Assembly: GCF_018603435.1 (NCBI RefSeq) | Contig: NZ_CP075682.1 | Location: forward strand, 2,108,001 to 2,172,000 | Direction: 5' to 3' | Source: Chryseobacterium sp. ZHDP1 | GTDB lineage: Bacteria; Bacteroidota; Bacteroidia; Flavobacteriales; Weeksellaceae | DNA length: 64,000 nt | In this document: in pieces, positions 24,943 to 35,200 of the stretch | Numbering within the stretch: position 1 is the first letter of the stretch | How the letters are laid out: each line of letters opens with the position of its first letter | Notes under the pieces: generated by a model | Seen by the model: only the letters and a program-made list of their open reading frames with translations | Databases searched by the model: none | Told to the model about the DNA's origin: nothing | Translations under genes and position numbers: made by a program

Positions 24943-25695
24943 ATGTCGAAATTTTTCAGATTTTTTGTTGTAATTCTATGCATTTCGAATTTTCTGAATG
25001 CTCAAAATTCAAAGCTTGAAAATAAAGAATTATTTTTTTCAAAAGAATATGAAAAATTTTCTCAGAATGACGACTACGATGGTAAAGAATCTCAGTCTTT
25101 ACATTTTTCTGCAGAATTCAAAAAATTCATTTCCGAAAATCCTGAAACACTGTCGTATAACTTTAAAAAATTGAATAATAAAGTAAACGTCATTACCTCA
25201 GAAGATAAAAAACTCAGATTTTATGTTTGGGACACAGAATTGGGAGGAACGATGAAAAGCTTCGATCAGATCATTCAATATTCATCAAACGGAAAAGTAA
25301 AAACCATTTATAATAAAGAACAATCTGATTCTCCTTATTTTATTTCCGAAATTATAAAGGTTCCTCTTAATAATCAGATGTATTATCTTGTTATTTCTAA
25401 CGGGATTTTCTCTACGAAAGATCAGGCTCAGGCAATTCAGGCATTTACGATCCGAAAAGATCAGTTAATTGATTCTGATAAGATTTTTAAAACAAAAACA
25501 ACAACTCTCAATAAAATTCAGGTTGATTTTGACTTTTTCAGCGTTGTTGACAGACCGGAACGTCCGCTGAAACTGATTACATTTGATAAAGACAAATTGT
25601 ATATTCCGATTGTTAATAAAGACGGAGTTGTTTCAAAAAAATTTCTGGTTTATCAGCTTAATAATAATTACTTTCAATATATTGGGACAAAATAA
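24943..25695 (+). CDS. Secreted hypothetical protein (250 aa)
   Basis: A signal peptide (MSKFFRFFVVILCISNFLNAQ) is followed by a mostly beta, Lys/Phe/Asp-rich domain without cysteines. The start is one base after the previous stop, so the gene is probably translated with the thioredoxin-fold gene. The sequences FYVWDTELGGTMKSFDQIIQY and YLVISNGIFSTKDQAQ suggest a beta-propeller-like or lipocalin-like periplasmic domain, but I recognise no family. Confidence 0.75.
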   Translation: MSKFFRFFVVILCISNFLNAQNSKLENKELFFSKEYEKFSQNDDYDGKESQSLHFSAEFKKFISENPETLSYNFKKLNNKVNVITSEDKKLRFYVWDTELGGTMKSFDQIIQYSSNGKVKTIYNKEQSDSPYFISEIIKVPLNNQMYYLVISNGIFSTKDQAQAIQAFTIRKDQLIDSDKIFKTKTTTLNKIQVDFDFFSVVDRPERPLKLITFDKDKLYIPIVNKDGVVSKKFLVYQLNNNYFQYIGTK

Positions 25696-25709
25696 ATAAT
25701 AGAGATTTA

Positions 25710-26249
25710 ATGAAAAAAAATATAATTTACATTGTGCTGATCGCAGTTATTGCCATTATCGCATTTATTCCGGGAGTAAAGGAGAAACTGCAGGAAGCAT
25801 TTTTTCCGGTAGCAACGATTGAAAATGCAGTACACATCAGCGAAGAAGATTATGATATTGACCTGAAAGGAATTAATGTTCCCGATACCAATCTTAAAGC
25901 TTTTAAAGACAAGGCGGTTTTCCTTAATTTCTGGGGAACATGGTGTGCTCCGTGTAGAAAAGAATGGCCTTCGATCCAGAAACTGTATGATACCAGAAAA
26001 GATCATGTAAATTTTGTTTTAATCGCCATGGAAGACAAAGAGGATGCGGTAAGAAAATTTCTGAAAGATAATAATTACAACGTTCCTGTATACATTGCGC
26101 AAAGCCCGATTTCCGAGAAAATACTTCCGAAAGTGTTTCCTACAACCTATTTGCTGGATAAAGACGGAAGAATTTTAATTAAGGAAGATGCTTCAAGAGA
26201 CTGGAATACAGAATCTACCCATCAGTTTATAGATAATATTATTAAATAA
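25710..26249 (+). CDS. TlpA/ResA-type membrane-anchored thioredoxin
   Basis: An N-terminal transmembrane anchor (residues 3-23) leads into a periplasmic redoxin domain. The active site is W78-C79-A80-P81-C82, a complete CxxC, in FLNFWGTWCAPCRKEWPSI. The cis-Pro region is VFPTTYLLDKDG. Such proteins reduce disulfides in the periplasm, for example during cytochrome c maturation. Here the neighbour with only one active-site Cys is notable. The length of 179 aa is normal. Confidence 0.92.
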   Translation: MKKNIIYIVLIAVIAIIAFIPGVKEKLQEAFFPVATIENAVHISEEDYDIDLKGINVPDTNLKAFKDKAVFLNFWGTWCAPCRKEWPSIQKLYDTRKDHVNFVLIAMEDKEDAVRKFLKDNNYNVPVYIAQSPISEKILPKVFPTTYLLDKDGRILIKEDASRDWNTESTHQFIDNIIK

Positions 26250-26333
26250 TTTTAACTAAATTTTGTAAATTATTGGTACAGAATTTGCGAAATTTACAGA
26301 GTTAAAAAAAAATTATTTAAACCTAAACACAAA

Positions 26334-26681
26334 ATGAAGTATTCTAAACTGAATCTGGCAAAAGAAGCGATTAACCACAAAGGTTTCGTAAAAAAAATCC
26401 CTGATATTTTCAGAATGATAAAAATGTGGAGAAAAGGAGAATATCCTATGAGATCCATCGATATTATTCTGCCGTTGTTGGGACTTTTATACGTCATCTC
26501 ACCAATAGATCTTCTGCCGGAAGTTGCCGTCCCAGTGATCGGCGTTTTGGATGATCTTGCTGTTTTATCACTTGCAATTCCAAAGCTGATAAAAGAGGTA
26601 GATAAATTTCTTCTCTGGGAAACCGAGCAAAAATATAATTCAGGCACCACGAAAGTAATTGATGCCGAAATTGTAAAATAA
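26334..26681 (+). CDS. YkvA family (DUF1232) protein
   Basis: A 115-aa protein with the DUF1232 signature (LLGLLYVISPIDLLPEVAVPVIGVLDDLAVL) around two short hydrophobic segments (about 45-80), preceded by a basic amphipathic N-terminus. The family is of unknown function and usually membrane-associated. It lies 84 bases after the TlpA-like gene. Confidence 0.88.
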   Translation: MKYSKLNLAKEAINHKGFVKKIPDIFRMIKMWRKGEYPMRSIDIILPLLGLLYVISPIDLLPEVAVPVIGVLDDLAVLSLAIPKLIKEVDKFLLWETEQKYNSGTTKVIDAEIVK

Positions 26682-26697
26682 TTTGAAGATAATATTT

Positions 26698-26728
26698 AAA
26701 AGCCATTCGTCGTACGAGTGGTTTTTTT
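26698..26728 (+). terminator. Terminator after the YkvA gene
   Basis: AAAAGCCATTCG pairs with CGAGTGGTTTTT (two G-U pairs) and ends in a T tract. After it, 26803-26831 contains three copies of CATTCGTG, a short direct repeat. Confidence 0.7.
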
Positions 26729-26860
26729 ATGGAGAAATGTTAAAAGTGAATCGTAAATTTTAATCTCGCAGATTTTATTGATTTAGCAGATTAATTTTGT
26801 GTCATTCGTGAAAACATTCGTGTCATTCGTGTTTGAAAAAAAACGAAACAAAATTCACAA

Positions 26861-26890
26861 TTGACATTTAACATCATTTCCTTAAATTTG
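26861..26890 (+). promoter_or_regulatory. Promoter of the UMP synthase gene
   Basis: TTGAC begins at 26861; counting TTG (26861-26863), a 19-nt spacer leads to TAAATTTG (26883-26890). The ATG is 19 bases further on. Confidence 0.75.
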
Positions 26891-26909
26891 CAACATCTAA
26901 TAAAAAATA

Positions 26910-28289
26910 ATGGAAAGTAAAAAAGAATTCTTTTTGGAGTGCTACAAACTGGGCATCATTAAATTCGGAAGATTTACCCTGAAAAGCGGAATCGAAAGCC
27001 CTTTTTATGTAGATTTAAGACCTTTGGCTTCAGATCCGAAAATCTTAAAAAATTTAGCCAATTATTTACTGGATATGCTTCCTCTGGATAATTTTGATCT
27101 GATCTGCGGAGTTCCTTATGCAGCACTTCCGATGGCTACAGCAATGTCTCTGGAAAGCTATATTCCGTTAATTATTAAAAGAAAAGAAGCGAAAAACTAC
27201 GGGACTAAGAAACTGATCGAAGGAATTTACCAGAAAGGGCAAAACTGTCTTTTGGTGGAAGACGTCATTACTTCAGGAAAATCTTTAATTGAAACCATTG
27301 CAGAAGTTGAGCAGGAAGACATCAAAGTTGCGGACATCGTGGTGGTTTTAGACAGAGAGCAGGGCGGAAAAGAGCTTCTGGAAAGCCGAGGCTACAGAGT
27401 TCATACGCTATTCAATATTTCTGAAGTCTGCACCATTCTTCGTGAAAACGGCGAACTTACGGATGATGAAGTAAAGAGAATTCAGGATTTTTTACAGGGA
27501 AACCATATTCAGTTTGAAGAAAAAATAAGACCTTCTTACGAACAGAAATTAGAAGCCGCGCAACATTCCGTTTCCAAAAAATTGCTGGAAACCGCTTTAG
27601 CAAAACAGTCTAATTTAATCGCTTCTGCGGATGTTACCACAACTCAGGAATTATTAGATTTAGCTGAAAAAGTGGGACCACACGTTATTGCTTTAAAAAC
27701 TCACATCGATATTATTTCGGATTTTGAATACGAAAAAACCATTACTCCGTTAAAAGCTCTTGCTGCAAAACACAATTTCCTTTTAATGGAAGACAGAAAA
27801 TTTGCAGACATCGGAAACACGCAGGAACTTCAGTTTACAAGCGGTGTTTTTAAAATTACAGACTGGGCAGATTTTGTGACTTCACAGGTGATCGGAGGTT
27901 TTGAATCTTTAGACTGCTTCAAAAATGTAGGCGTTGTAGCCATCATCGGAATGTCTTCGAAAGGTGCATTAACAACAAGTGCTTATCGTGAAGAAGCGTT
28001 AAAAATAGCTTCATCGCACCCGAATGTTATCGGAGGAGTATCTCAAAATGCGCTTCCTGAGGAAATGTTATTATTCACGCCGGGTGTAAATTTAGCCGAT
28101 TCAGGAGACGGAAAAGGACAGCAGTACAATACTCCGGAACACGTTTTTAAAACACTTCATACAGATTTCATTATTGTAGGAAGAGGAATTTATAAAGCTG
28201 AAAATGCAGAACAGGCAGCTCAGACTTATAAAAACGAAGGCTGGAAAGCATATTTAAATTCTTTAGAAAAAAAAGCAGTTCAGCCGTAA
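26910..28289 (+). CDS. Bifunctional orotate phosphoribosyltransferase / OMP decarboxylase
   Basis: The last two steps of UMP synthesis are fused. Residues 1 to about 200 are OPRT, with the PRPP-binding motif CLLVEDVITSGKSLIET. From about 215 the ODC domain follows: SNLIASADVT, LKTHIDIISDFEYE, the catalytic MEDRKFADIGNT (E294-T304) and VGRGIYKAENAEQA. The order (OPRT first) and the DRKFADIGNT style are those of eukaryotic UMP synthase and yeast Ura3. The common bacterial short PyrF looks different. The length of 459 aa is close to the eukaryotic enzyme. It has its own promoter and is not next to other pyr genes. Confidence 0.95.
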   Translation: MESKKEFFLECYKLGIIKFGRFTLKSGIESPFYVDLRPLASDPKILKNLANYLLDMLPLDNFDLICGVPYAALPMATAMSLESYIPLIIKRKEAKNYGTKKLIEGIYQKGQNCLLVEDVITSGKSLIETIAEVEQEDIKVADIVVVLDREQGGKELLESRGYRVHTLFNISEVCTILRENGELTDDEVKRIQDFLQGNHIQFEEKIRPSYEQKLEAAQHSVSKKLLETALAKQSNLIASADVTTTQELLDLAEKVGPHVIALKTHIDIISDFEYEKTITPLKALAAKHNFLLMEDRKFADIGNTQELQFTSGVFKITDWADFVTSQVIGGFESLDCFKNVGVVAIIGMSSKGALTTSAYREEALKIASSHPNVIGGVSQNALPEEMLLFTPGVNLADSGDGKGQQYNTPEHVFKTLHTDFIIVGRGIYKAENAEQAAQTYKNEGWKAYLNSLEKKAVQP

Positions 28290-28343
28290 AATCTTTGCGG
28301 AATCTCTGCAAAATAAGTTATATTTGATACTTTATCAGGAATT

Positions 28344-31160
28344 TTGAAAAGAATCAGTATTTGTCTTATTTTGTTTTTGGGTGTTGCAGAAGTTTCTGCA
28401 CAGAAAGATAGTATTTATATCGGGGCTAAATTATCTCAGGATAAAAAGATGCTCGATGTAACCGAAGAAATCGTGTATTTCAATAATTCGGAGAAAGATC
28501 TTAACACCATTAAGCTTTTGAATTGGGTCGCCGCTTACAACAGGCGCGGAACTTCTCTGGTCTACCGAAAGCTGGAAGACAGAAATACCGATCTCCATTT
28601 TGCTAAAAAAAATGAGCTTGGTAAGCTGCTGAATTTACAGGTTAAAAATTCTGGCGAAGAAATTCCTGTTGGAGAGACTTCTGAAGAAAATATTTTTCTT
28701 CCCCTGAAAGAAGTTCTGAAACCCGGAGAAAAAGTAAAACTTCAGCTACAATATCAGATTCAGCTTCCTGATAAGAAATTTACAGGATACGGAACTTCTG
28801 ATAATAATGTGGCTCTAAAATATTTCTTTATTGTTCCGGATCGCTTTGATCCGGACAATATTTCCAACAGAGATTACGCCGACATCGAAGAAACCGTAAG
28901 TTATAATACATTCTGGACGGTAAACTTAGATCTTCCTGTTAATTATATTGCAGAAAGTAATCTTTTACAGACCCAGATCAATTCATTCAACGGTTATCTG
29001 GATTCTGATCCTGAGTTCCTGATTTCTCAAAACGAATATCCATCCATTAATATCAATACAAATGATATTCATACAGAAATTAAATTCGGCTATAATTTAA
29101 AGCCTGAAGAAAAAGAAAGTCTGGAATTTTATCTTCCTTTACATTTAAAATTCATCAAAGAAAGGATCGGTTCTGTTCCTGAAAGAATTTTTATTTCGGA
29201 TAAATTCAGGAGTAAACAAGATTTTTTCGGAAATAATGACATTACCTTCTGGAAATTCAGATTCCAACTTTTTACCGATGCCGAAAAAACGGATCTTGAT
29301 TATTTCGGAATTGTTGCCAAAAAAGTTTTAGATGAAATTATCATTACCGACCAACAGGATCATCACTGGTTCCGAAACGGGCTGAAATCTTATCTGGAAA
29401 TTCAGTACCTCAAAAAATTCTATGCCAACACCAAATTGCTGGGAAATTTACCTGAAACGAAAATTTTCGGTGTAAAACCTTTGAAATTATTTCATGCTTC
29501 GGATGTAAAACTGACCGAAAGATATGGTTTGGCATATCAATACATCATGTCTCAGAATCTGGATCAGAAAATTGATGAAAATTATTCTGACCTGAGTAAT
29601 TTTAACGATATGGCAATCAGTAATTTTGAAACAGGAACCCTTTTCAATTATTCCGCCGACAAAATGGGTTACGGAAATTTTGAAACTCTTGTAAAAGATT
29701 TCATTGCTAAAAATACCGACAAAGAGATTAATCCTGCTGATTTCTTAAAAGAATTGGCAGAAAAAGATAAGAGAACAGCCTACCTCCCGGAATTTCTTGA
29801 GCATAAAAACAGGGTAAATTTTAAGCTGAGAAAATTTAAAAGAGAAGGCGATTCGCTGAATGTAACCATTCATAAAAATACAGATGCAAACATTCCGGTA
29901 AAATTGCAGACAACGTCAAAAAATGGTAAAACCACAGAATATTGGGTTGAAACAGAGGAAAATCAAAAGTCAAAAAACTTTTCTATTCCTGCTTTAGACA
30001 CCTATAAAATAACGCTGAATGACGATTATATTTTCCCTGAAGCAAATTACAGAGATAATTTTCTGTATGCAAAAGGTTTCTTTTCCAACATGCGGAAAAT
30101 AAAACTTAAACTGATTAAAGATATTCCGAATCCTGAGTTCAATGAAATATACATCAATCCGAGAGTACGTTTCAGCAATACGTACGATAAATTCCTAATC
30201 GGATTTAACTTTAAAAACCAGTCGTTTTTTGATCAGAAGTTTCTTTATTCACTTACCCCGACTTACAGTACCGGAACAGGAAAACTGACAGGTTCGGGAG
30301 CCATTGCTTATTCCTTCCTTCCTGCTGAAAGCATCATCCGTAGTCTTACTTTCGGAGTTTCCGGCTCTTATTTTCACTATGATTATGATCTTGCCTACCG
30401 AAAAGCTTCAATTTATTCAAATTTAAATTTCCGGAAAAACCCTAGAAGTACGGTGAGCAGAAGTTTAGGCATTTCTTACAACTATTTTGAAAGAGATCTT
30501 AACGCCTTGATGATTGCCAATAAAGACTATGACCAGTACAGTCTCTGGAGTGTTGGATATGGTTATAATGACAGCCAGAGTATTCATGAAAAAAGTCTGG
30601 GCGTAAGTACGCAATGGATGGAAGATTTTCATAAAGTAACGGCAGAAGGCTTTTACCGATGGGAATTTGCACCAAGGCAGAAACTGAGTGTAAGATTATT
30701 TGCGGGATATTTTATTAAAAACAACACCAGAAACAATACTTTCAATTATGGGATTTCCAGAGTTTCAGACTACTCTTTTTCCTATAACTTACTGGGACAG
30801 AGCGCAACAGGCGGAATTCTTTCCCAGCAGTATGTTTTGGCAGACGGAGGATTTAAATCGTTCATTCCGGGAAGTGTAAATAAATGGATTACTTCAGTAA
30901 ATGTAGATACGAGTGTATGGAAAATTTTCCACGTCTATGCAGATGCAGGAGTTTATGACAATAAAAACCAATCGACGAAATTTATCTGGGACAGTGGCGT
31001 AAAAGTAAGAATTATCCCGGATTTCCTTGAAATTTATCTTCCTGTTCAATCTTCTTTAGGTTTTGAACCCGGCTTTAAAGATTACGGAAAAAGAATAAGA
31101 TATACTTTAATTCTTAATCTGAGTTCTATTATTAATGCAGCGAGAAGAGGCTGGTATTAA
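28344..31160 (+). CDS. Outer-membrane protein with degenerate M1-peptidase-like domain
   Basis: A 938-aa protein starting at TTG 28344, with a signal peptide (KRISICLILFLGVAEVSA). The N-terminal half resembles an M1 aminopeptidase fold: an immunoglobulin-like beta region (20-240) and then a helical segment carrying HHWFRNGLKSYLEIQYLKKFY (from residue 340), which looks like the second zinc-ligand motif NEGFASYLE of M1. No HExxH motif is visible, so proteolysis is doubtful. From about residue 600 the sequence alternates short polar and aromatic strands, typical of an outer-membrane beta barrel, and ends RRGWY. The combination suggests a surface or periplasmic domain displayed on a barrel. Confidence 0.78.
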   Translation: MKRISICLILFLGVAEVSAQKDSIYIGAKLSQDKKMLDVTEEIVYFNNSEKDLNTIKLLNWVAAYNRRGTSLVYRKLEDRNTDLHFAKKNELGKLLNLQVKNSGEEIPVGETSEENIFLPLKEVLKPGEKVKLQLQYQIQLPDKKFTGYGTSDNNVALKYFFIVPDRFDPDNISNRDYADIEETVSYNTFWTVNLDLPVNYIAESNLLQTQINSFNGYLDSDPEFLISQNEYPSININTNDIHTEIKFGYNLKPEEKESLEFYLPLHLKFIKERIGSVPERIFISDKFRSKQDFFGNNDITFWKFRFQLFTDAEKTDLDYFGIVAKKVLDEIIITDQQDHHWFRNGLKSYLEIQYLKKFYANTKLLGNLPETKIFGVKPLKLFHASDVKLTERYGLAYQYIMSQNLDQKIDENYSDLSNFNDMAISNFETGTLFNYSADKMGYGNFETLVKDFIAKNTDKEINPADFLKELAEKDKRTAYLPEFLEHKNRVNFKLRKFKREGDSLNVTIHKNTDANIPVKLQTTSKNGKTTEYWVETEENQKSKNFSIPALDTYKITLNDDYIFPEANYRDNFLYAKGFFSNMRKIKLKLIKDIPNPEFNEIYINPRVRFSNTYDKFLIGFNFKNQSFFDQKFLYSLTPTYSTGTGKLTGSGAIAYSFLPAESIIRSLTFGVSGSYFHYDYDLAYRKASIYSNLNFRKNPRSTVSRSLGISYNYFERDLNALMIANKDYDQYSLWSVGYGYNDSQSIHEKSLGVSTQWMEDFHKVTAEGFYRWEFAPRQKLSVRLFAGYFIKNNTRNNTFNYGISRVSDYSFSYNLLGQSATGGILSQQYVLADGGFKSFIPGSVNKWITSVNVDTSVWKIFHVYADAGVYDNKNQSTKFIWDSGVKVRIIPDFLEIYLPVQSSLGFEPGFKDYGKRIRYTLILNLSSIINAARRGWY

Positions 31161-31184
31161 AAAATAACTGAAATTACTTCATAA

Positions 31185-31215
31185 AAAAGCCTCAGATTTG
31201 AAATCTGAGGCTTTT
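31185..31215. terminator. Bidirectional terminator between convergent genes
   Basis: AAAAGCCTCAGATTT pairs with AAATCTGAGGCTTTT, with A and T tracts on both flanks. It serves the barrel gene (plus) and the lamin-tail gene (minus). Confidence 0.9.
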
Positions 31216-31240
31216 ATTATTTTAATGCTTAAGAGCTAAA

Positions 31241-32068
31241 TTAGTCTTTCAGGATTTTTTGAGAAACTGGTTTATTGTTTACAGTACCTGTTACAATGTA
31301 ATTTCCTTTTTGTAATTCAGCAACGCTTACAGACTCATTTTCTTTTACTGAAGCTGTTTTAACAATTTGTCCTAACATATTGTATACTTTTACATCTTTA
31401 GCTGCAGATCCGAAAGTAATCTCATCATTCTTAACGAAAGTGTTTTTAACGAAGTTACCCCCTTTTACTGTGGATAAATCTGTAACGGCTAAAGTTCCTG
31501 AGGAAGAATTTTGCGGAGTTGGAGCACCAGTAACAAAATCTGTAGCATTATTATTAGTATCACCAGAGCTTCTTGAGATTGAAGTCGTATTTGATGGTGC
31601 TGGAGCAGGTCCTGTACCTTCGTATAAGTTTGCAGTAGCACCAAATCCTACAAAATCAATCACTGTAGAACCTGTTGCAGAGGTGATTGAAGTTGCGCTT
31701 GAAGTTAAAGCAACTTTACCTGCAGTTCCTGACATATTAATCGTTCCTGTTGCATCAGCAGTTGGCAGGTCTACACCATTAGCTCCTCCAGCCTCAGCAA
31801 TTAAATAAGTTTTTCCGGGCGCTAAAGTAATATCAGGCAAAGAATGTGTACTTGTACCACCATTGAATGTTCCTGTTGCTGAAGCATATTGTATATATGC
31901 ACCCGTTAAAGTAACAGTTGTGGAGCCGATATTTTTTAATTCGATGAAGTCATTTTTATATGGCGCACCAGAATTTCCACCACCTCCATAAACTTCATTA
32001 ATTACGATTTGTGCATTTGCAGAAATACCTGCAACTACAACACCCAAAATAGTAAAAATCTTTTTCAT
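31241..32068 (-). CDS. Lamin-tail domain protein with T9SS type A sorting domain
   Basis: A 275-aa secreted protein. The signal peptide (MKKIFTILGVVVAGISANA) is followed by a lamin-tail-type beta domain: IVINEVYGGGGNSGAPYKNDFIELKNIG and TVTLTGAYIQY are the classical start of that domain, and ISRSSGDTNNNATDFV comes near its end. The C-terminal sorting domain is short, with VYNMLGQIVKTASVKENESVSV and a final VSQKILKD. It is probably secreted through the type IX system. Lamin-tail domains occur in secreted nucleases and hydrolases, but here no enzymatic domain is present. A TAATTTTG box lies upstream (32110 to 32103). Confidence 0.92.
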   Translation of the reverse strand: MKKIFTILGVVVAGISANAQIVINEVYGGGGNSGAPYKNDFIELKNIGSTTVTLTGAYIQYASATGTFNGGTSTHSLPDITLAPGKTYLIAEAGGANGVDLPTADATGTINMSGTAGKVALTSSATSITSATGSTVIDFVGFGATANLYEGTGPAPAPSNTTSISRSSGDTNNNATDFVTGAPTPQNSSSGTLAVTDLSTVKGGNFVKNTFVKNDEITFGSAAKDVKVYNMLGQIVKTASVKENESVSVAELQKGNYIVTGTVNNKPVSQKILKD

Positions 32069-32217
32069 GATTTAAAAATTTAATTATTAATAATTTACAA
32101 GCCAAAATTACGCCATTTTTTTTTAGTAATGCAATAATTAGGTTAATTTTCTGTTAATAATACTAAAACCCTTTCCATAAAGTATTTTTAAGTATTTTTA
32201 CGCATTATTTTTAAGAT

Positions 32218-35200
32218 TTGCGAAATTTTATTCTGATATTCGTATTGTTGTTCGTGGGCATGTTTTCGGGAAATGCCCAGATATTTACATGGAAAAATCC
32301 CAATCTTCCGCAATCTAATCTTAAAAATGACAGTCTTAAACAGGACAGCATTCTCGCAGCCAGATTTGAGCAGGATATTTTCGCAAAAGATACGCTGGAT
32401 TTTATAAAAACCAATAACAGAATTCTTGTAGATGAAGGGGTTCTTGCAAAAAATGATAAAAAAAGATTTTTAGGAGAATTAAACTCCAAAGGATCTATCA
32501 TTCGCGGAATTACATTTGGTAACAATCAGGGACAGTCTGTACAAAGTTCTATGGATTTACAGATTTCCGGAAGACTTTCAAAGGATGTGACTATTCTTGC
32601 GAGTATTTCGGATCACAATCTCCCGATTCAGGCAGATGGATATACACAAACGCTTGAGGAATTCGACAAAATTTATATGCAGCTCAATATCAAGGATAAA
32701 TCGATATTGAGAGCGGGACATCTGGATTTGGTGGAAGCTAAAAATTATTTTGCCAAATATCAGCGGCGAAGTATGGGACTCGAATTTCAGACGGAATTCG
32801 GGAAAGAAAACAAAACATTTGTGGATGTTTCGATGGGCGTTGCGCGAAGTGAATTTCACAGAATCCGTTTTCAGGGGGTGGAAGGAAACCAGGGACCTTA
32901 CCGTTTAACCGGAAAAAATGGTGAACAGTTTATCACCTTAATTTCAGGTTCTGAACAGGTTTTCATCGATGGTATTCTCATGAAGCGTGGTGAAAATCAG
33001 GATTACATCATCAATTACAACACCGGAGAAGTTACTTTTACCAGTTTCCGACCGATTTTCCAACAGAATTTCATTACCATATCGTATAACTATACCAACA
33101 GAAATTATTCCAGATATTTATTTACCGGAAAGGTTGAGCATAAAAGGGAAAAGCTGAAACTCGGACTGAACTGGTTTATGGAAAATGACAATAAAAACGC
33201 ACCACTTTCTTTAAATCTTTCACAGGAAGATCAACATATTCTTGCAGAAGCCGGAAACAATCCGAATTTAATGTATGCTCCTTCCGGAGTGGTTACAGAA
33301 TATGACGTCAATAAAATCTTATACAAACTGGTTCAGGGTTCAGGAGGAAATTATTATGAGTTTTCAACCGATGCCACACAAACGTTATACAGTGTTTCTT
33401 ACACGTATTTCGGGGCTAATTTAGGAGACTATAAAATTACGCAGACCACCAACAACGGACGTGTTTTCGCATACGTTGGTCCTAACATGGGAGATTATCG
33501 TGCCGTAAGAAAACTTCCTTCACCGGAAAAATCACAGGTGTATTCTGTAAATTCGGAATATTTATTGAAAGACGGAAAAATAGGAGCCGATATATCTTTG
33601 AGCAATTATGATGTCAATTTATTTTCATCAAAAGATTCTCAGCAGAATATAGGATATGCATGGAGAGTTTTCGGAAACAAAACCTTCACCAAAAATAACT
33701 GGAAAGGAACTCCGAATTTCGAATATCAATATATTGACAAGCAGTTCCACATTTTAGACCGCATTAATGATGTGGAATTCTCCAGAGATTTCAACCTTGC
33801 ACAGGAATTCAGCGGAAGAACACAGAACAGATTTATTTTCAGCTTTTTGAATAAATGGAACAATAAATCTACCTTAAATTACAGAATCAATTATCTTGAC
33901 GAACAGGAAACCTATAAAGGCATAAAGAATGATCTGGATTTTGGATGGATCAGCGGTAAATTTTTTACAAAAGGAAATTTATCTTATCTGAATACCAATG
34001 CTGTACTTCAGGACACAAAATTCATCCGAGGTGGTGCTTCAACAGAGTTTACCGGTAAAAAAGGAAGCTGGGCGATTGGCGGAAGCATGGAACACAACGA
34101 AAAGAAGTACAATGATACGCAACTGATGGATGTTACCAGTTTCAGCTGGAAAGAACTTTTTGTTCAGAAAAAAATCGGAGACAGCACAAGAACCAAACTA
34201 TTGGCGAAAGTTTATATGCGCGACAATGATTCTGTGAGAGATAACCGACTTCAGAATATGAATAATATTCTGGGAATTATGGCAGAAAGCCAGATCATTA
34301 AAACAGAGAAAACAACGCTGAATGCACTACTCCACTACAGAAAATTCTTTTACCAGAATCAGGATGTGGATCTTTCCAGAAACAATGATTTTGTAGTAGG
34401 AAATATCCTTTACAATCAGCAGCTTTTCAAGAACGGAATGCGTTTGCAGGCTTTCTATGAACTTGGGAACGGACAGGAAGCACAAAGGGAATTTCAGTAT
34501 ATTAAAGTGACTGACGGACAGGGAATTTACAAATGGACGGATTACAACGGAGATGGCGTTCAGCAGCTTGATGAATTTGAAATTGCCGAATATTCCGATT
34601 TGGCGCAATACATCAGAATTTACACGAATTCCGTGCGTTATATCCCTTCCAATAAAAATAAAATTCAGCTCGCTTTATTTGTGAATCCATCGATTGTTTT
34701 TAATTCTGAGAATAAATTTTTAAAACGCTGGAATTTCAATATTTCATTAAACTCACAAAATTCATTCTTCAAAAAAGATAAAGTTCTGGTTTTGAATCCT
34801 TTTGAGAAGAGTGATGACATGATTCTTAAAAATCAGAATATTCTGGCTTCCGCACAGTTCAGTCCGACTGACAAATCCGGCTGGAACGGAAATTACCGTT
34901 TCATCTCCAATGATAACCTCATCAATGCGAATTTCAGTAATGAGGAGCGCGAACAGGTTTCGCATTTCCTGAATATCGGCTATTGGTTTAATAAAGAATT
35001 CCGTATCGACTGGGAAAATTCGGTTCATGATATTCAAAATTCTTCACAGTTATTTTCTACAAGAGATTACCGTCTGAATAATTTTGAAACAAAACCAAAA
35101 GCAACCTATAAGTTTACCGATGCCATTCAGGCAGAACTTTCTTCGGCATTCCGCCAGAAACAGAGAGTGGATGGAGAAGAATTCCTCAAAGCTTTTGATG

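Noticed and set aside
31380..31808. 142-aa plus-strand ORF
   Set aside because: Antisense of the lamin-tail gene; no start context.
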